In this document: piece after piece, positions 35,559-44,265 of the stretch
Numbering within the stretch: the first letter of the stretch is position 1
Layout of the letters: each line of letters opens with the position of its first letter
Assembly: GCA_027494015.1 (NCBI GenBank)
Contig: JAOSJP010000005.1
Span: forward strand, 29,475-93,474
From: Anaerolineae bacterium
GTDB taxonomy: Bacteria > Chloroflexota > Anaerolineae > Aggregatilineales > Aggregatilineaceae
DNA length: 64,000 nt
Direction: 5' to 3'
Position numbers and translations under genes: made by a program
The notes under the pieces: generated by a model
What the model saw: only the letters and a program-made list of their open reading frames with translations
Database searches by the model: none
What the model was told of the DNA's origin: nothing

Positions 35559-36143
35559 TCACCCGTGCAGCAACGGGGTTACATCGCGGTCGAGCATCTC
35601 GCGGGAGATCGCGCCGGGCCGCCACATGGTGACCAGCGTCCCCTGCGGGCCGATCAGGAACGAGCTAGGCAGCCCTGCGCCACCATACTGCTGGTAGATC
35701 GCGCCGGTGGTGTCCAGCGCGACGGGGAAATCGAAGCCATTGGCCGCCAGAAACGCCCGCACGGTCGCCTCATCCTCGGCCACGTTGACGGCCAGCAGGG
35801 TGAAGCCAGCGTCCTGGTACTGGCGGTGGTAGGCATAGAGATCGGGCATTTCGGCCATGCACGGCGGGCACCACGACGCCCAGAAGTTGAGCAGCACGTA
35901 CTTGCCGCGAAAGTCAGCCAGCGCGACCTCGCCGCCCAGGCCCGGCAGCGTGAAGTCAGGGGCGGCGACCGCGGCATCATCGGCACGGCTGGAGGCTCCA
36001 GCGGCGCTGCCGGGGCCATCGTCTCGCGTCAGCAGCATCAGAGCGACCGCTCCCACGATGATCAGCACCGCGCCGGCGACGATCAGCCGGGGATCAAGCT
36101 GTCTGTTCGGTGTGCGACGCGTGGGGCGCGCGGGTGGGGCCAT
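35559..36143 (-). CDS. TlpA/ResA-like membrane-anchored thioredoxin
   Basis: 194 residues. Polar N-terminus, one signal-anchor helix (about 20-38, LIVAGAVLIIVGAVALMLL), then a thioredoxin-fold domain with NFWASWCPPCMAEMP (Cys92, Cys95). The cis-proline loop is GAGLPSSFLIGPQG. The WCPPC motif and an APDFTLPGLGGEVALADFRG start are typical of TlpA/ResA proteins, which reduce disulfides outside the membrane, for example in cytochrome c maturation. No cytochrome c genes are nearby, so the client is unknown. Confidence 0.92.
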   Translation of the reverse strand: MAPPARPTRRTPNRQLDPRLIVAGAVLIIVGAVALMLLTRDDGPGSAAGASSRADDAAVAAPDFTLPGLGGEVALADFRGKYVLLNFWASWCPPCMAEMPDLYAYHRQYQDAGFTLLAVNVAEDEATVRAFLAANGFDFPVALDTTGAIYQQYGGAGLPSSFLIGPQGTLVTMWRPGAISREMLDRDVTPLLHG

Positions 36144-36331
36144 GAGGCACGGTCCTTTACCTGTAGCAGTGCTGTGTCGGCGGGCAATACCTGTTGGATG
36201 CGCGCTCCCGGCGCGCGGTCGCAGCGCCCCGATTGAGGGACGGCTCCCCCGTCCGGCGCAGAACGTCTATAATAGCGGAAAGCAGCGTATGTGGCAGCAT
36301 TCCGCGCTGCCAGAGTTGAGGAGGAGCGCCC

Positions 36332-37306
36332 ATGAACGCCGCGCGTTGGATGTGCGCAATGGCTCTGCTTGCTGTGTCGTTCAGCCTACCGGAAGCGTCC
36401 GCCGCCCAGGATGCTCTCGTCTTCCGGCTGGAGTGGGATGCCAGGATAGACCTGGCGCTGGCGGTGAGCACGCCCGGAGATAACCTGATGACTGCCATTA
36501 CGCCCACCACGCCCGACGGTGGCATGCTCGACAGCAGCCAGGGCAACGGAGGCTGCGCCGGGGCCGCTGGCCCGTACAGCGAAGCTGCCTCCTGGAAGGC
36601 GGCACCGCCCGGTGACTACGTGCTGCTCGCCATGCTCTCTGACTCCTGCGGCAGCCCGGCTCCAGCCTGGACTTTCCGGCTGCAAGCCCTGGTCAACGGC
36701 GCGCTCGTGGCCGAGTACCGCGACAGCGTTCGCCCCGGCGATGACGGAAGCTGGGCGCACGTCTTCCATTTCGTGGGCAGCGCTGCGCATGTCCCGCTGG
36801 CGGGGCCAGCAGTTGCCTTGCCGGGCGGCGAGCCAGCGCCCGGCGACGAGGCAGCCGCTCCGCTGGCGGGCGCGCTGGGGACGCTGTTGGGGGCAGGCCA
36901 GGACGCGCCCCAGACCGGCCCGCTGATCATCGAGCTGACCTGGCCAGCCTCGCCAGTCTTCGATCTTGACCTGATGGTGAGCGATCCGCTTGGCATCCTG
37001 ATCTCCTACGAGCATCCGATCTCAGCATCAGGGGGCGAATTGAAGAATTACGAGGGCAACAACTACTGCACCCCTGTCAGCGCAGCGCCCCGCGAAGTGA
37101 TCACCTGGGCCGAGCCGCTGGCGGGCGACTATGAGATCAGCGTCGCCTTCAGTCTGGTTTGCGGCGGGACATTGGGCATGATCGTGCCGTCGAGCCAGCA
37201 AGCCGAGTTCACGCTGCGCATCCTCGGCGCAGACGGGCAGGAGTTGCAGGTCTATGAGCGCCAGCCGCTGACCGCCGAGAACTGGGCGACAACGTACACG
37301 CGCTGA
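36332..37306 (+). CDS. Secreted protein with two DUF2135-like beta domains
   Basis: 324 residues with a signal peptide (1-24, MALLAVSFSLPEASAAQ region). Two similar domains follow: one at about 28-150 (LVFRLEWDARIDLALAVSTP ... GNGGCAG ... PPGDYVLLAML) and one at about 205-315 (LIIELTWPASPVFDLDLMVS ... SGGELKNYEGNNYC ... LAGDYEISVAF). The FDLDLMVSDPLG and GGxL...GNNYC features resemble the DUF2135 or YfaP type of extracellular beta sandwich. Conserved Cys residues in each domain could form disulfides. Its function is unknown; adhesion or periplasmic-type binding is only a guess. A TATAAT at 36268-36273 lies 58 bp upstream. Confidence 0.72.
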   Translation: MNAARWMCAMALLAVSFSLPEASAAQDALVFRLEWDARIDLALAVSTPGDNLMTAITPTTPDGGMLDSSQGNGGCAGAAGPYSEAASWKAAPPGDYVLLAMLSDSCGSPAPAWTFRLQALVNGALVAEYRDSVRPGDDGSWAHVFHFVGSAAHVPLAGPAVALPGGEPAPGDEAAAPLAGALGTLLGAGQDAPQTGPLIIELTWPASPVFDLDLMVSDPLGILISYEHPISASGGELKNYEGNNYCTPVSAAPREVITWAEPLAGDYEISVAFSLVCGGTLGMIVPSSQQAEFTLRILGADGQELQVYERQPLTAENWATTYTR

Positions 37307-37404
37307 GCGGGCACGAGGGAGACGGCTGGCCGGGTCCGTGCGCCGCCGTTCATTTCAGGCCCCGATCTTCCGACGATCGGGGCCGCACCTGACTGGAAGG
37401 AGCC

Positions 37405-38250
37405 ATGCACCACGCAACAGGATCGATCATCGGGCTGAACAACACGGAGATTTTCACCCAGCACTGGCTGCCGGACAGCGCGCCGCGCGCGGTTGTGCTG
37501 ATTGCGCACGGCTACGCCGAGCACAGCGGGCGCTATGCGCACGTCGCCGCGCACCTGGTGGCGCACGGATTCGCCGCCTACGCCCTGGATCACCGGGGAC
37601 ACGGACGGTCGGGCGGGCCGCGCGTGGACGTGCGCGACTTCGCCGAGTTCGTCGCCGACCTGCGCACCTACTTCAACGCCATCCGCGCCGATCATCCCGC
37701 CGCGCCCATCTTTCTCTACGGGCACAGCATGGGATCGCTGATCAGCCTGCTCTTCGCGCTGCGCTGGCAGGAGGAGCTGGCCGGGCTGATCACGACCGGC
37801 ACCGCGCTGCGCCCCGCCGGGGCCAACCCCGTGCTGGAGCCGTTGGTGCGCGCGCTGAGCAGAGTCCTGCCCTCGGTTGCGCTGGTGCCGCCCATCGCCG
37901 CCGCCGGGATCAGCCGCGACCCCCAGGTTGTCGAGCGGTACCTGCATGATCCGCTGGTTCACGTGGGGCGGATACGCCTGGGGCTGGCCAGCGCCCTGCT
38001 GCGCGCCAGCCGGACGTGCGCCGGGCGGCTGGGCGATCTGCGTCTGCCCTACCTGGCTCTGCACGGCGGTGCCGATGTCATCACCTGGCCGACTGGCGCG
38101 GCGATCATCCGCGAGCGCTCCGGCTCGCCCGATACCACCGTCAGGATATTCGACGGGCTGTTCCATGAAGTGCACAACGAGCCGGAGCAGGCGGAGGTGC
38201 TGCGCACCGTGACGGATTGGCTGGACGCGCATCTGCAAGAGGCTGTTTGA
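37405..38250 (+). CDS. Alpha/beta hydrolase, monoacylglycerol-lipase-like
   Basis: 281 residues of the Hydrolase_4 type. The nucleophile elbow is LYGHSMGSL (Ser108), with an HGYAEHSGRY oxyanion region (about 35-44) and LDHRGHGRSGG. The acid is probably Asp in LHGGADVITWP and the base is His in DGLFHEVHNEPE. Such enzymes cleave monoacylglycerols or other esters; they are cytoplasmic, with no signal peptide seen. The last codons, GAGGCTGTTTGA, are the left end of the repeat at 38238-38392, so the natural C-terminus may have been replaced by the repeat's in-frame TGA. Confidence 0.9.
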   Translation: MHHATGSIIGLNNTEIFTQHWLPDSAPRAVVLIAHGYAEHSGRYAHVAAHLVAHGFAAYALDHRGHGRSGGPRVDVRDFAEFVADLRTYFNAIRADHPAAPIFLYGHSMGSLISLLFALRWQEELAGLITTGTALRPAGANPVLEPLVRALSRVLPSVALVPPIAAAGISRDPQVVERYLHDPLVHVGRIRLGLASALLRASRTCAGRLGDLRLPYLALHGGADVITWPTGAAIIRERSGSPDTTVRIFDGLFHEVHNEPEQAEVLRTVTDWLDAHLQEAV

Positions 38251-38392
38251 GAAGTCACGCACCTGCCTTTGTCCCCCATCCCCGGCCCTTCCCCCACAAG
38301 GGGGGAAGGGAGAAGATCGCAGAGACTCCAGGCCCCTCCCCCTTGTGGGGGGGGGGTTTGGGGTGGGGGAGACGACTTCTCAAACGATCTCT
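38238..38392. repeat. Family D inverted-end repeat overlapping a gene end
   Basis: The ends AGAGGCTGTTTGAGAAGTC (38238-38256) and GACTTCTCAAACGATCTCT (38374-38392) are inverted repeats. The interior is a CCCCATCCCCGGCCCTTCCC type block with a GGGGTTTGGGGTGGGGGA counterpart. The left end contributes the stop codon of the hydrolase gene. Similar ends are seen at 33011 (GTCTGAGAAGT) and 4449 (GGGACTTCTCAGACGG). Confidence 0.8.
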
Positions 38393-38429
38393 AAGGCGCA
38401 CGCTACTGCTAGCGGAATTCTTAAGGCAA

Positions 38430-38458
38430 TTGACAGACCGCCCAGGGCGTGGTATACT
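38430..38458 (+). promoter_or_regulatory. Near-consensus sigma-70 promoter of an orphan transcription unit
   Basis: A perfect TTGACA (38430-38435), a 17-bp spacer and TATACT (38453-38458). This is the best promoter match in the window and it precedes no recognisable protein gene. Transcription should start near 38465, exactly where a structured leader begins. Confidence 0.85.
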
Positions 38459-38465
38459 GACCAGG

Positions 38466-38579
38466 CTCGCAGGAAACTGCGGGGGCGATTCGTCCCTGGC
38501 AGAGAGCCGCCGGGCGTATCCGGCATCTCGCCGGCGCGCAGCGTGCGCCCTGCGAGGCCAGAGCATCGGGCCGATGCTC
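38466..38579 (+). ncRNA. Structured leader or small RNA, unassigned
   Basis: CTCGCAGG (38466-38473) pairs with CCTGCGAG (38549-38556), enclosing CGCCGGGCG/CGCCGGCG-type inner pairing to give a multibranched fold. A strong hairpin follows directly: GAGCATCGG (38561-38569) with CCGATGCTC (38571-38579). This begins at the predicted transcription start and ends 30 bp before an ORF with a ribosome site. It could be a cis-regulatory leader (riboswitch-like), or the 5' part of a longer noncoding RNA ending at the terminator at 38868-38911. I could not match it to RNase P RNA, tmRNA, SRP RNA, 6S RNA or a known riboswitch consensus. Confidence 0.5.
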
Positions 38580-38608
38580 AACGGAACAACAGCGGAAAGG
38601 CAAGCGTA

Positions 38609-38830
38609 ATGCTACCCGGCTCGTCTTTGACGACCAGCGAATTGAATAGCGCGGACGAACCCCCCGGCGACGAACGGTACGCCATCCTGGGGGCTGGTTT
38701 CGAACAACCGAGTGTCCAACCGAATTTGCGCCATGCGCTGCCGGATTGCGTTGTTGTGTCCGTCTTTACCAGCGCCGCGTTCAGCGGAATAAGGTCTCAC
38801 GAGCGTCGTGGGGCGGAGGGCTGCCTATAG
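38609..38830 (+). CDS. 73-codon ORF inside the orphan transcription unit, function unknown
   Basis: ATG at 38609 is preceded by GGAAAGG (38594-38600) at good spacing. The product starts MLPGSSLTTSELNSADEPPG and ends HERRGAEGCL. It has no signal peptide, a moderately hydrophobic centre (CVVVSVFTSAAFSG) and no recognised motif. Codon third positions are less GC-rich than in neighbouring genes. It lies between a structured leader and an intrinsic terminator, so if translated it is probably the only protein of this transcript. It may also be a chance frame in a noncoding RNA. Confidence 0.45.
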   Translation: MLPGSSLTTSELNSADEPPGDERYAILGAGFEQPSVQPNLRHALPDCVVVSVFTSAAFSGIRSHERRGAEGCL

Positions 38831-38867
38831 GGTAGGCAGCGTCCGCTCCGAGGCTGCGACCCCTCAA

Positions 38868-38911
38868 CCGGGGCGTGGGACCACCTGAAAAGGTTCCACG
38901 CCCCGGTTTTT
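38868..38911 (+). terminator. Rho-independent terminator
   Basis: CCGGGGCGTGG (38868-38878) and CCACGCCCCGG (38896-38906) form an 11-bp stem, further extended by GGACC/GGTTCC-type inner pairs, followed by TTTTT (38907-38911). It ends the unit that starts at the 38430 promoter. Confidence 0.88.
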
Positions 38912-38996
38912 GCGTTTGATCGCCAGGCGACGCACCTGGAGGGGATCGGCCAATCCTGGCTGACACTGCCTGAAGCGCCACCAGGGAGGTGCGAGA

Positions 38997-39143
38997 ATGG
39001 ATCAAATGGCTCACCGCAACATCGGGATGATGCGCGTTGCGCGGTGCCGGGCTTTTGCCGGGCGGGTGAGCGTCATTCTTGCTGACCACCGCAAGGCTAG
39101 CACCGGCGCGCGCTGGCTGACGAGAGAGGGAGAGACATGGTAG
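38997..39143 (+). CDS. Possible 48-residue small protein
   Basis: ATG at 38997 follows GGGAGGT (38985-38990 region). The sequence starts MDQMAHRNIGMMRVARCRAF and ends LTREGETW; it is basic with no known motif. The stop region overlaps the next small ORF (ATGGTAG), suggesting coupling. Support is limited to the ribosome site, overlap and lack of other features, so it may be spurious. Confidence 0.3.
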   Translation: MDQMAHRNIGMMRVARCRAFAGRVSVILADHRKASTGARWLTREGETW

Positions 39144-39295
39144 GTGACTACGCAAGGGACCCTGCCAGGCCGTGCGCCGCACGGACCGCCTCGCAGCCGC
39201 TCCCCCAGGCAGTGTGCACACCGCCGGGGGGTGGCGGATGCCACTCAACCGAATTGACACGTGACGAGCGAAACGGACATCGGCCCCGCCAGTGA
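39137..39295 (+). CDS. Possible 52-residue small protein
   Basis: ATG at 39137 with AGGGAGAG (39127-39134) directly upstream, overlapping the end of the previous small ORF. The sequence starts MVGDYARDPARPCAARTASQ and contains four Cys residues (RPCAA, AVCTPP, GGCHS region). No family is recognised. The good ribosome site and overlap are the only evidence. Confidence 0.3.
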   Translation: MVGDYARDPARPCAARTASQPLPQAVCTPPGGGGCHSTELTRDERNGHRPRQ

Positions 39296-39614
39296 CTGGT
39301 AGGCACAGGCGCTGCGACAGGGTATGCGCGACACAGTAGAGGAAGCGTCGCCCGCCTGTAGGAACACAGAGGGGCATTACCAAGCTGAAGATCAATGACC
39401 ACCGCGAGGAGTCTGGCGGTCTGTGTGGGAAGCCGTGTGCGGATGATGGGTGTTGGCTCCTTCCCACACAGGCCGCCCCTCCTGCGCCACAGGGCGTGCG
39501 GCCCACGAGCCGTCCGCCTGCGATCATCGTCCGGCAGGTCGCATTCGCGTCCTGGAGTGGGGAGAGCCGGCAAATGGGGAGTACGGACTAGAGCTAAACG
39601 TTCTCATTGATATT
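39296..39614. other. Gene-poor stretch with minor ORFs and a long hairpin
   Basis: Two further frames occur here, 39324-39398 (24 codons) and 39395-39610 (71 codons, Arg-rich). They are joined by an ATGA overlap, but neither has convincing protein character. The second contains both arms of the 39415-39477 hairpin, which argues that structure rather than protein is under selection. Nothing else is recognised. Confidence 0.4.
39415..39477. other. Long near-perfect hairpin (18-bp stem, 27-nt loop)
   Basis: GGCGGTCTGTGTGGGAAG (39415-39432) and CTTCCCACACAGGCCGCC (39460-39477) pair with a single mismatch position. It has no T tract on either side, so it is not an intrinsic terminator. It occurs once in the window, unlike the dispersed hairpin repeats. 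It could be an RNA structural domain or a recombination site. Confidence 0.7.
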
Positions 39615-39794
39615 ATGGAATTCGCTTTGGTCGGGTTGCTCGGCTTTATGCCGCTCAGCGTCATTCATTGGGCGCACCGGCAGCGGCGCAAGCGCGAGGT
39701 GCCCCCCTTACGTCGCCCGCTATGGCGGGCAGCAGTCACGGCAAAGCTGACCTTCCTCACCGCCCTGGTGACTAGCTGGATGGCGGAGTTGTAG
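39615..39794 (+). CDS. Possible small membrane protein
   Basis: 59 residues starting MEFALVGLLGFMPLSVIHWA, with one hydrophobic segment, a basic middle (HRQRRKREVPPLRRP) and a second weaker hydrophobic segment (KLTFLTALVTSWMAEL). No ribosome site is obvious. The alternation of a membrane helix and a positive cluster is compatible with a real small membrane protein, but no family is recognised. Confidence 0.4.
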   Translation: MEFALVGLLGFMPLSVIHWAHRQRRKREVPPLRRPLWRAAVTAKLTFLTALVTSWMAEL

Positions 39795-39939
39795 CTCCGG
39801 CGTGTCACTGGCATGAAAATGCTTTCGACGACTTGATCTTGGGGCGCAGCAGAGCAGCGCTCCTACGGGGGGGCGCTCTGCTCTGCCCTACGGGGCCGGA
39901 CGCGCTTTCTTCGCGCGACACACCCGCACGAGGAACACG

Positions 39940-41409
39940 ATGGACGCCAGCATCATTCTGCAACTGGGCTACCCGCCGGGCAAAGCCATCGGGCTGGCCC
40001 TGCGCGCCTATGAGACAGCCCTGGCCGAAGGGACGTCTGCCGGCGACGCCCTGGACGATCTGGCCGACGTGCTGGCTGCGCCGGAGAATTACGCGGGCGA
40101 TCCGCTCTACGGCGCGCTGGCCGAGGCGCTGATCGCCGACCGGCGTCGGGACAAGGACTCCGCCGGCGGCTACGACCTGGGCAGCGCCGCCCCCTACCGC
40201 GTGTGGGGCGCGCAGGACATTGAGGCGGGCGCGCTGGATCAGATGAAGCGCGCTGTGCGCCTGCCCGTCGCCGTCAAGGGCGCGCTGATGCCGGACGCCC
40301 ACCAGGGTTACGGCCTGCCCATCGGCGGCGTGCTGGCCACCGAAAACAGCGTCATCCCCTACGCGGTCGGCGTGGACATCGCCTGCCGGATGCGCATGAC
40401 TGTCTTCAACGCCTCCCCGCAGATTCTCGACCAGCGCCGCGAGCGCTTTCGTATGGCGCTGGAGGAGCAAACCGTCTTCAGCGCGGGCGGCGAGTGGAAT
40501 CCGCCACGCGAGCACGAGGTGCTGGGCGACCCGGCCTGGGACGAGCACCCGCTCGCCCGCCGCTTCCGCGACGTGGCCTGGCGGCAGCTTGGCACCAGCG
40601 GCTCCGGCAACCATTTCGTCGAGTTCGGCGCGCTGACCGTGCACGCGACCATTGACTCGCCGCTGGGCCGCGTCCCGCCCGGCACGTACCTGGCCCTGCT
40701 CAGTCACAGCGGCAGCCGCCGCTTCGGCTACGAGATGGCCGAGCATTACACGAAAGTGGCGATGGGCCTGCGCGCCGCCCTGCCCAAAGACTTCCGTCAC
40801 CTGGCCTGGCTGGGCCTGGACGAGGAAGCGGGCGCGGAATACTGGGCGGCGATGACCCTGGCCGGCAAATACGCCAGCGCCAATCACGCCGTCATCCACC
40901 GCCAGATCATTGACGCGCTGCGCATCCCCGTGCTGGGCGGCATCGAGAATCACCACAACTTCGCCTGGAAGGAAGTGGCAGACGGCCAGGAGGTCATCGT
41001 CCATCGCAAGGGCGCGACGCCCGCCAGCAAGGACGCGCTCGGCGTCATCCCCGGCAGCATGAGCGCGCCCGGCTTCGTCGTGCGCGGCCTGGGCAACGCG
41101 GACTCGCTGTCCAGCGCGGCACACGGCGCGGGCCGCCGCATGAGCCGCAAGGAAGCCTTCAGCCGCTTCGACTGGGAGGGCGTGACGCGGACGCTGACCG
41201 CGCAGGGCGTCGAGCTGATCTCCGGCGGGCTGGACGAAGCGCCGGGAGCCTACAAGGACATCCGCCAGGTGATGGCCGACCAGGCCGACCTGGTGGTGGC
41301 CCTGGCCGAGTTCCAGCCGCGCCTGGTCAAGATGGACCCGGCGGACAGGCCGCGTTATGGGCGTGGGAGCGGCAAGAAAAGCCGCAAAAAGGGGCGCGGG
41401 CGGCGCTAG
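39940..41409 (+). CDS. rtcB: RtcB-family RNA ligase
   Basis: 489 residues. Family motifs are present in order: MPDAHQGYGLPIGGVLA (about 117-133), VGVDIACRM with metal ligands Asp146 and Cys149, GTSGSGNHFVEFG, LLSHSGSRRFGYE, IENHHNFAWKE, HRKGATPA, VIPGSMSAPGFVVRGLGN and SSAAHGAGRRMSR, which holds the guanylylated His. RtcB joins 2',3'-cyclic phosphate to 5'-OH RNA ends in tRNA repair and RNA healing. No archease or rtcA is adjacent. A short basic tail (GRGSGKKSRKKGRGRR) precedes a TAG that is part of the left end of the family B repeat at 41406, so the tail may have been reshaped by insertion. Confidence 0.93.
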   Translation: MDASIILQLGYPPGKAIGLALRAYETALAEGTSAGDALDDLADVLAAPENYAGDPLYGALAEALIADRRRDKDSAGGYDLGSAAPYRVWGAQDIEAGALDQMKRAVRLPVAVKGALMPDAHQGYGLPIGGVLATENSVIPYAVGVDIACRMRMTVFNASPQILDQRRERFRMALEEQTVFSAGGEWNPPREHEVLGDPAWDEHPLARRFRDVAWRQLGTSGSGNHFVEFGALTVHATIDSPLGRVPPGTYLALLSHSGSRRFGYEMAEHYTKVAMGLRAALPKDFRHLAWLGLDEEAGAEYWAAMTLAGKYASANHAVIHRQIIDALRIPVLGGIENHHNFAWKEVADGQEVIVHRKGATPASKDALGVIPGSMSAPGFVVRGLGNADSLSSAAHGAGRRMSRKEAFSRFDWEGVTRTLTAQGVELISGGLDEAPGAYKDIRQVMADQADLVVALAEFQPRLVKMDPADRPRYGRGSGKKSRKKGRGRR

Positions 41410-41618
41410 AGGCTGTTATGCACTGACGGCCCTGTCTTTCCCCAGCGGTTTGGGGTAGCTCCTGGTTTACCTCACCCCCGTTTCGGCGCTGGCGCGCCTC
41501 GCCTCCCCCTCTCCATGCATGGAGAGGGGGAAAGGCCGAGCGCAGCGAGGCCAGGGGGTGAGGTAAACAGAGCGCCCCTCTCCCTTATCAAGGGTACCAG
41601 GTTCATAACACACTCTAG
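41406..41618. repeat. Family B hairpin repeat overlapping the rtcB stop
   Basis: The left end CTAGAGGCTGTTATGCAC (41406-41423) and right end GTTCATAACACACTCTAG (41601-41618) are inverted. The interior is nearly identical to 17221-17434, including the CTCCATGCATGGAG centre. The left end supplies the TAG of rtcB. Confidence 0.88.
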
Positions 41619-41665
41619 GCAGGCCGCCTCCGCCCGCCACGTCGGATCGTCGCGCCTCAGACACA

Positions 41666-41701
41666 GACTTCCGAAGTTTCCGAAAACTTCGGAAGTCTTT
41701 T
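41666..41701 (+). terminator. Hairpin with T tract, possible terminator
   Basis: GACTTCCGAAGTTT pairs with AAAACTTCGGAAGTC and is followed by TTTT. It may terminate transcription from rtcB, but the same hairpin occurs as a dispersed repeat at 18813 and 47888. In the rest of the 303-bp gap to copB only a TATAAT (41821-41826) stands out. Confidence 0.6.
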
Positions 41702-41921
41702 GTTGCAGACCTCTCGCCCCCCCCCCGCCGCGCAACCGCCCGCCGGGCGGGTTTCGTTGCGCCGTATTGCCTGTGCCCGATCGGGCCATTTGATCTGTGC
41801 CGATCCCTCAAGTTGTTCCTTATAATCCTCACTATATGCCCCATGAAACGAGACGTCCAGAGTTGCGGAATGCAGGCGAGGCGGCTCCGGCCAGCCAGAG
41901 TTATATGGAAGACGAGCGACT

Positions 41922-44009
41922 ATGACTGAACACGCCGCACATCACGAACACGGCGAACGCGCCCCTGGCACAGCGCACGAGCATCCCCACGCCGGACACG
42001 CAGCGCACGAGCATTCTCACGCCGGGCATGGCGCGCGCGTGGATCACACCGGACATGAGGTCATGTTCCGCAACCGCTTCTGGGTGTCGTTGGCCCTGAC
42101 CATCCCGGTGCTGCTTTTCAGCCCGATGATCCAGGACTGGTTCGGTTTCACCATGCCCGACTTCACCGGGGACCGCTGGATCGGCCCCGCGTTCGCCATC
42201 GCCATCTTCTTCTACGGCGGCCTGCCATTCCTGCAGATGGCCGTGCCGGAGGTGAAGACCCGTCGCCCCGGCATGATGATGCTGATCTCGCTGGCGATCA
42301 CGGTCGCCTTCGGCTACAGCGTCTTCGCGACGTTTGCCGCGCCAGAGAGCGGTTTCTTCTGGGAAATGGCCACGCTGATTGACATCATGCTGCTGGGGCA
42401 CTGGCTGGAGATGCGCAGCGTGCGTCAGGCATCGGGAGCGCTCAATGAGCTGGCCAGGCTGATGCCCGACATAGCAGAGCGTGTCACTGTTGACGGGAGC
42501 ACTGAGGAAGTCCCGGTCGGCCAGCTTCGCACTGGCGATTTGGTGCTGGTGCGGCCCGGCGCGAGCATCCCCGCCGACGGCATGGTTGAGGAAGGGCACT
42601 CCGATGTCAACGAGGCGATGATCACCGGCGAGTCAAGACCGGTCGAGAAAAACACGGGCGACAAAGTGATCGGCGGCGCGATCAACGGCAACGGCAGCCT
42701 GCGCGTGCGCGTGACGGCGACCGGAGCCGAGACCGCGCTGGCAGGCATCATGCGCCTGGTTGAGCAGGCCCAGCAGAGCAAGTCCAATACGCAGATTCTG
42801 GCCGACAAAGCGGCGGGCTGGTTGTTCTACATCGCGCTGGCGGTCGCCGCCGTCACTGCTGTGGCGTGGCTGGTCGCCGTTGGCTTCGAGATTGACGTGC
42901 TGGAGCGGGTGGTGACTGTGCTGGTCATCGCCTGCCCTCATGCGCTGGGGCTGGCGGTGCCGCTGGTCGTGGCGATCAGCACGGCGCAGGGAGCGCGCAA
43001 CGGCATCCTGGTGCGCGACCGACTGGCGCTGGAAGAAGCACGCCAGATTGACACGGTGATCTTTGACAAAACGGGCACGCTCACCGAAGGTCAGTTCGGC
43101 GTGGTGGCTATGGCGATGATGGATGGCTGGGACGAGAGCCGGGCACTGGCAGTTGCCCTGGCCGTAGAGGGGGATTCCGAGCACCTGATCGCGCGCGGTA
43201 TCCGCCGCGCGGCGGAGGAGCGCGCCCTCACCCCGCCCCTGGTCAGCGACTTTGAGGCGATCAAAGGGCGAGGCATCCGCGCCAGCCTCGGCGGGCGGAC
43301 GGTCTATGTGGGCGGTCCGCGCCTGTTGGAGATGCTCGGCAGCGACTTGCCGCCGTCGTTGCAGCGGTTCAGCGAGGAGGCAGGGCGCAAAGGCCAGTCG
43401 GTGGTCTATCTGGTAGACACGACTCAGCCGGTGGCCGCCTTGGCGCTGGCTGATGTCGTTCGCCCGGAGAGCAAAGAAGCGGTGGCGCGGCTGCACGCGA
43501 TGGGCATCGAAGTCGCCATGCTGACAGGCGACAGCGAAGCGGTGGCTCGCGCGATAGCGGAGGAGCTGGGCATAGACTCCTACTTCGCCGAAGTGCTGCC
43601 GGAGCATAAGGATCAGCAGGTCGCCAGGTTGCAGCGGGGCGGTAAGCGCGTGGCGATGGTGGGCGATGGCGTCAACGACGCCCCTGCCCTGACGCGGGCC
43701 GACGTGGGCATTGCCATCGGCAGCGGCACGGATGTCGCCATCGAGTCGGCGGGGATTATCCTGGTGCGCAGCAACCCGCTGGATGTGGTCGGCATCTTCA
43801 CTCTGAGCCGGGCTACCTACCGCAAAATGATCCAGAACCTGATCTGGGCCACTGGCTACAACGTCTTCGCCTTGCCGCTGGCTGCCGGGGTCCTCGCGCC
43901 CATCGGGATTCTGCTGTCCCCTGCGCTGGGAGCACTGTTCATGTCGCTGAGCACGATCATCGTGGCCCTCAACGCGCAGTTGCTGCGCCGCCTGCGCCTG
44001 GCGGCGTAA
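41922..44009 (+). CDS. copB: CopB-type heavy-metal P1B ATPase
   Basis: 695 residues. The N-terminus (1-47) is His-rich ([19 protein letters not shown]), a likely cytosolic metal-binding tail instead of a CXXC domain. The membrane motif is CPH ([10 protein letters not shown], Cys338) as in P1B-3 ATPases, distinguishing it from CopA (CPC). Other landmarks are the phosphorylation site [10 protein letters not shown] (Asp382), actuator [12 protein letters not shown]-like SEHLIARGI and hinge [10 protein letters not shown]. Members export copper or silver (often Cu(II)) from the cytoplasm. A TATAAT at 41821-41826 could be its -10 box. No copper regulator is adjacent. Confidence 0.95.
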   Translation: MTEHAAHHEHGERAPGTAHEHPHAGHAAHEHSHAGHGARVDHTGHEVMFRNRFWVSLALTIPVLLFSPMIQDWFGFTMPDFTGDRWIGPAFAIAIFFYGGLPFLQMAVPEVKTRRPGMMMLISLAITVAFGYSVFATFAAPESGFFWEMATLIDIMLLGHWLEMRSVRQASGALNELARLMPDIAERVTVDGSTEEVPVGQLRTGDLVLVRPGASIPADGMVEEGHSDVNEAMITGESRPVEKNTGDKVIGGAINGNGSLRVRVTATGAETALAGIMRLVEQAQQSKSNTQILADKAAGWLFYIALAVAAVTAVAWLVAVGFEIDVLERVVTVLVIACPHALGLAVPLVVAISTAQGARNGILVRDRLALEEARQIDTVIFDKTGTLTEGQFGVVAMAMMDGWDESRALAVALAVEGDSEHLIARGIRRAAEERALTPPLVSDFEAIKGRGIRASLGGRTVYVGGPRLLEMLGSDLPPSLQRFSEEAGRKGQSVVYLVDTTQPVAALALADVVRPESKEAVARLHAMGIEVAMLTGDSEAVARAIAEELGIDSYFAEVLPEHKDQQVARLQRGGKRVAMVGDGVNDAPALTRADVGIAIGSGTDVAIESAGIILVRSNPLDVVGIFTLSRATYRKMIQNLIWATGYNVFALPLAAGVLAPIGILLSPALGALFMSLSTIIVALNAQLLRRLRLAA

Positions 44010-44265
44010 GCGTGTGCCTGGAAACCCCTCGCCCCTACAAACTATTTGTGCATTTCACCCGTCTTGGCTGTCAAATCTCATCAGGCTCGCGGAGGGTGCT
44101 GCACGCGGTCATCGCCTGCCGCCGCGCAAACGCCCAGCGGACGTAGGCCAGCGGCATAGCGAACGCGCCGCTGAGCGTGTTAGAATCAGGGCGAGTCTGA
44201 GCAGGGGCAGTCTTCCGGCTCCCCACTCACCACTCCCGACTCCTGACTCACAAGAGCGACACGCC

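Noticed and set aside
38461..38911. RNase P RNA, tmRNA or a known riboswitch
   Set aside because: The conserved RNase P words, a CCA-type tmRNA end and B12 or T-box cores were looked for by eye and not found. A covariance-model search would settle it.
39427..39465. Group II intron domain V-like string AAGCCGTGTGCGG
   Set aside because: The second half of domain V (ACGGTTC and its partner) is missing and no reverse transcriptase is encoded nearby.
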